From G965232465 sp965232465 (lineage in GTDB: Bacteria > Pseudomonadota > Alphaproteobacteria > JAQWUY01), in NCBI GenBank assembly GCA_965232465.1, contig OZ246977.1, forward strand, positions 434,001-498,000: 64,000 nt of DNA, given 5' to 3'. Position 1 is the first letter of the stretch. Each line of letters begins with the position of its first letter. Shown here in pieces: positions 61,569 to 64,000 of the stretch. The notes beneath the pieces are model-generated. The model was not told the DNA's origin and did not search any database. It saw only the letters and a list, made by a program, of their open reading frames with translations. The translations under genes were made by a program, and so were the position numbers.

Positions 61569-62519
61569 TTATTTTGTATATTCTTTGGAACCGATGGCAA
61601 CAGCGATAACCAGTATTAAACCCCGGGCTATCAATTGTTCGTTTGTGGAAAATCCCGATATAATCAGACCATTGTTGATAACCCCCATCATCCATGCCCC
61701 AATAACTGCCCCCAGTACCGATGCTTTACCACCGAACAGGCTTGTCCCCCCAATGGCCACAGCGGCAATAACCGTTAACAAGTCCGCTTCCCCCAAAGTG
61801 TATCGGGCACCATGTAGACGCCCCGCATATAATAATCCCGCCAGTGCCGCCGCCACCGAAGTAATAATAAGTGCAGTGATTCGTACCTTGATAACATTAA
61901 TACCCATAGCATGGGCCGCCTTGGGGTTTCCACCAACCGCCAATAAATGCCGTCCATATTTGATTTTATTCATGGCAATATAGGCAATGATAAAAATGCC
62001 AACTGTCCAGATAAATAACACTGGTACGACCCCCACATTGCCCGATCCAAATATAAAAGTAAACGGTTTATTGATAATTGGTACAGCTTCTAAGTTGGTT
62101 AAAATCCTGGCTATGCCTGTTATAATACCCATGGTACCAAGGGTGATCAGTAACGATGATACTCTTAGGCGTTCGATTAAAATGCCATTGATAATGCCAA
62201 TTATCCCCCCCACACCCAACGCACCAGCAACGGCAACACCCATTGGGTAATTTTCCAATAACACAGCACACACCAACGCACTTAGGGCAACCACCGCCCC
62301 GATGGATAAATCAATATGTCCACAGGCAAGGGCAAAAGTTAAGCCAATCGCCATAATCGTAATCGGTGTGGTTTGTCGTACAATATTCATCAGGTTGGCA
62401 ACACTCAGAAAACTGGTGTCTGATAAGGTTATGGAAAAAAACAATAAAATACAGAAAAACCCATAATATACGAAATATTCCCGCCGTAATAATGCTTTTG
62501 ATAAAAATGCTGTATTCAT
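61569..62519 (-). CDS. Sugar ABC importer permease (RbsC/FrcC type)
   Basis: 316 residues with about 8-10 helices. Family sequences: SVANLMNIVRQTTPITIMAIGLTF in pieces, ALACGHIDLSIGAVVALSALV, IGIINGILIERLRVSSLLITLGTMGI in pieces, GRHLLAVGGNPKAAHAMGI (ATPase-contact loop) and AIGGTSLFGGKASVLGAVIGA. A ribosome site AAGGGC precedes the ATG. The gene order is binding protein, permease, ATPase, GH3 enzyme. Confidence 0.92.
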   Translation of the reverse strand: MNTAFLSKALLRREYFVYYGFFCILLFFSITLSDTSFLSVANLMNIVRQTTPITIMAIGLTFALACGHIDLSIGAVVALSALVCAVLLENYPMGVAVAGALGVGGIIGIINGILIERLRVSSLLITLGTMGIITGIARILTNLEAVPIINKPFTFIFGSGNVGVVPVLFIWTVGIFIIAYIAMNKIKYGRHLLAVGGNPKAAHAMGINVIKVRITALIITSVAAALAGLLYAGRLHGARYTLGEADLLTVIAAVAIGGTSLFGGKASVLGAVIGAWMMGVINNGLIISGFSTNEQLIARGLILVIAVAIGSKEYTK

Positions 62520-62606
62520 GATAATGCCCTTGTATTTTATGATGGATAAAAATAGAGGTCAGAAAGCGTATTTTTGGACACTTTCTAACCCTATTATATC
62601 ACATTA

Positions 62607-63701
62607 TCATTTGCCTAATACTTTTTTTAAAGTTGTGGGTAATTCAGATTTAAATGATTTTGCCCATATTTCGGCAATGTTTGATTGGGTGGTTTTGTCA
62701 AATGATACAATGGAAAATTCTGGGGCTTTTTTACCCAAAATCCCATATGCACCAAGCCGTGCCATTGCCACACCGATATCGTATGGACGGTCGGCAACGG
62801 TACCATACATACTGCCCCCTTGTGCCATATCCAATAAATTGTTGGCCCCCAAGTCATGTGTAACCACTTTTACATCTGTGCGATTGTTTGCCCTTAGGGC
62901 CTCGACAACCGCTTCTGCGGCCCCATCCCATGCCACATAAATCACATTTATATCCGGGTTTTGCAACAACATAGTTGCCGCAATGGTACCGGTTTCATCT
63001 TGTTTGGTGAATCCTCTTTCGCTGATAATATCCATGTCATTCATTGCCATAATGGAAGTGCGAAAAGCGTTGTCCCGATTATTGGTAATAAAGTAATTGG
63101 CATCGTGATAAATTATGCCCACTTTACCCTTGCCATTCACCGCATCACGGGCAAGTTCAGCGGCCGCAATCCCCATACCATACATATCATCGGTAACAAT
63201 CCCCATGTAGTGTTTGTTGGGTTTATAATTGGCAATTGGGTTACTTAGCAATACCAGTTTTACCCCTTTGTCAACGACGGGTTTATATGCGGCTTCGGCA
63301 CTTACGCCATCTAGTACAAGGGTTAAGATAATATCAGGATTAAGTGCCAACACATTTTCCACATCGCTGGCTTGACGGGCGGGGTCGAATTGGGCATCGG
63401 TTTGTGCAACCACTTTAATACCAAGATTTGCCAATTCATCTTTGGCACCACGGGTCAGGGCTTGTACCCAATTACCCGCCCCATGCCATACCAAGGCGGC
63501 TTTTAAACCTTTGGACATAACACTGCGTGCTTCGGAATCGGACAAGGTAATATTGCTGGCAGGTGCCGCAGGGTACCCCAATGGACCCCTTACCGCTTGG
63601 CTTAAATCGACGGTTTCTTTGGGACCGGCAATCGCACTGAATCCCATTAAAGTAAGGGCAGTTATGCCCCCCATAATGGTTTTGGTGAAAGTATTTTTCA
63701 T
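62607..63701 (-). CDS. Periplasmic sugar-binding protein (RbsB-like) of the CUT2 importer
   Basis: 364 residues with signal peptide (MKNTFTKTIMGGITALTLMG, cleaved after AIA). Peripla_BP_4 fold: ALVWHGAGNWVQALTRGAKDEL, QFDPARQASDVENVLALNPDIIL in pieces, and the C-terminal domain with INVIYVAWDGAAEAVVEALRA. Good ribosome site GGAGAG. First gene of the operon; the promoter lies in the divergent region shared with the ROK regulator. The ligand is unknown; the GH3 enzyme suggests a GlcNAc-containing sugar. Confidence 0.9.
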   Translation of the reverse strand: MKNTFTKTIMGGITALTLMGFSAIAGPKETVDLSQAVRGPLGYPAAPASNITLSDSEARSVMSKGLKAALVWHGAGNWVQALTRGAKDELANLGIKVVAQTDAQFDPARQASDVENVLALNPDIILTLVLDGVSAEAAYKPVVDKGVKLVLLSNPIANYKPNKHYMGIVTDDMYGMGIAAAELARDAVNGKGKVGIIYHDANYFITNNRDNAFRTSIMAMNDMDIISERGFTKQDETGTIAATMLLQNPDINVIYVAWDGAAEAVVEALRANNRTDVKVVTHDLGANNLLDMAQGGSMYGTVADRPYDIGVAMARLGAYGILGKKAPEFSIVSFDKTTQSNIAEIWAKSFKSELPTTLKKVLGK

Positions 63702-63780
63702 AACTGTTCTCTCCTTTTATAAAATATTAATAATATGCTTTGAAAATAGTATACATAGGGGCTTTTCCCCCATAAAAATT

Positions 63781-63824
63781 AGTGTAACACGCATATAAAT
63801 AATTTGTCAAGTATTTTGACTAAT
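63781..63824 (-). promoter_or_regulatory. Promoter and palindromic operator for the sugar operon
   Basis: On the minus strand TTGACA (63810-63805), an 18-bp spacer and TACACT (63786-63781) form a sigma-70 promoter for the sugar-import operon. An imperfect palindrome ATTTGTCAA-GTATT-TTGACTAAT (63802-63824; one mismatch) overlaps the -35 box, a fitting operator for the adjacent ROK regulator. Confidence 0.6.
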
Positions 63825-63900
63825 ATCAAAAATATCTGTACACAAAACGGGAAAAAGTGGTACAGTATATGCGAAGCAACCAAGGGGAAAACAAATCAGC

Positions 63901-64000
63901 ATGATGGATCAAGGGGTCAACCCCCACCATAATAAATTGATAAATTTACGGCGCATAATAGGTATTATTGCCAAGCATGGGGCGGTTGCACAAACAGATA
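63901..64000 (+). CDS. ROK-family transcriptional regulator (3' end outside window)
   Basis: The frame opens MMDQGVNPHHNKLINLRRII and continues GIIAKHGAVAQTD to the window edge. This is the N-terminal winged-helix opening of ROK repressors (pattern NLRRILxxIxxHGxxSRxEL). Ribosome site AAGGGG about 15 bases upstream. It is divergent from the sugar-import/GH3 operon, which it probably controls in response to the sugar. Only 33 codons are visible. Confidence 0.7.
   Translation, partial: MMDQGVNPHHNKLINLRRIIGIIAKHGAVAQTD

Overview
The window is a chromosomal segment of an alphaproteobacterium. The 16S rRNA has the alphaproteobacterial form of the region around position 690 (GAGGTGAAATTCGTAGATATT), the rRNA order is 16S-tRNA-Ala-23S-5S, and the gene set (DUF1491, DUF6314, TRAP transporter, MlaA, HPF, 2-oxoglutarate dehydrogenase, cobalamin genes) fits that class. 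Base composition is moderately AT-rich, with many G and C homopolymer runs. I cannot place it below class from sequence alone; an uncultured lineage is likely.

Layout. 1-3.4 kb: galactoside degradation (a GH36 alpha-galactosidase cut by the window edge, then a GH42 beta-galactosidase). 3.5-14 kb: cobalamin block (cobB, SUMT and a DUF1491 gene leftward; cbiD and cobK rightward), interrupted by a DNA methyltransferase carrying a C-terminal T5orf172/GIY-YIG-like domain. It is followed by a five-domain peptide/nickel-type ABC importer (binding protein, two permeases, one fused double ATPase) that could supply cobalt. 14-16 kb: coaBC and comF. 16-28.8 kb: a CRISPR island with a P4-type tyrosine integrase, an array of 90 repeats and 89 spacers, cas2-cas1-cas9 (type II-C, compact 1064-residue Cas9), and two tandem tracrRNA genes. 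28.8-36.4 kb: mlaA, a ClC-family protein with CBS domains, uvrD, prmA and pepP. 36.5-42.1 kb: a complete rRNA operon. 42.2-50.3 kb: EamA exporter, TRAP transporter, hglS, gloB, hpf, DUF6314 and bioY. 50.5-54.7 kb: sucA-sucB. 55-58.8 kb: a lipidated subtilisin-like autotransporter with an extremely repetitive Gly-Ser/Asp linker. 59-64 kb: an IS630 remnant, a GH3 glycosidase, a CUT2-type sugar ABC importer and the start of a divergent ROK regulator.

The most notable system is the CRISPR locus. Every repeat ends in an extended -10 box (TGTTATAAT) with a -35-like TTGACC 16 bp upstream, so each spacer appears to be transcribed from its own promoter, as is known for Neisseria type II-C arrays. The tracrRNA gene is duplicated in tandem (191-bp period), and the visible substitutions in paired regions keep the pairing. 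Two spacers overlap by 24 nt and so reveal the 3' flank of one protospacer. A diverged repeat-like sequence lies just upstream of the integrase, 1.7 kb outside the array, suggesting that array and integrase share a history.

Gene starts were chosen by family alignment and visible ribosome-binding sites. Family assignments rest on recognised motifs, not on database searches.
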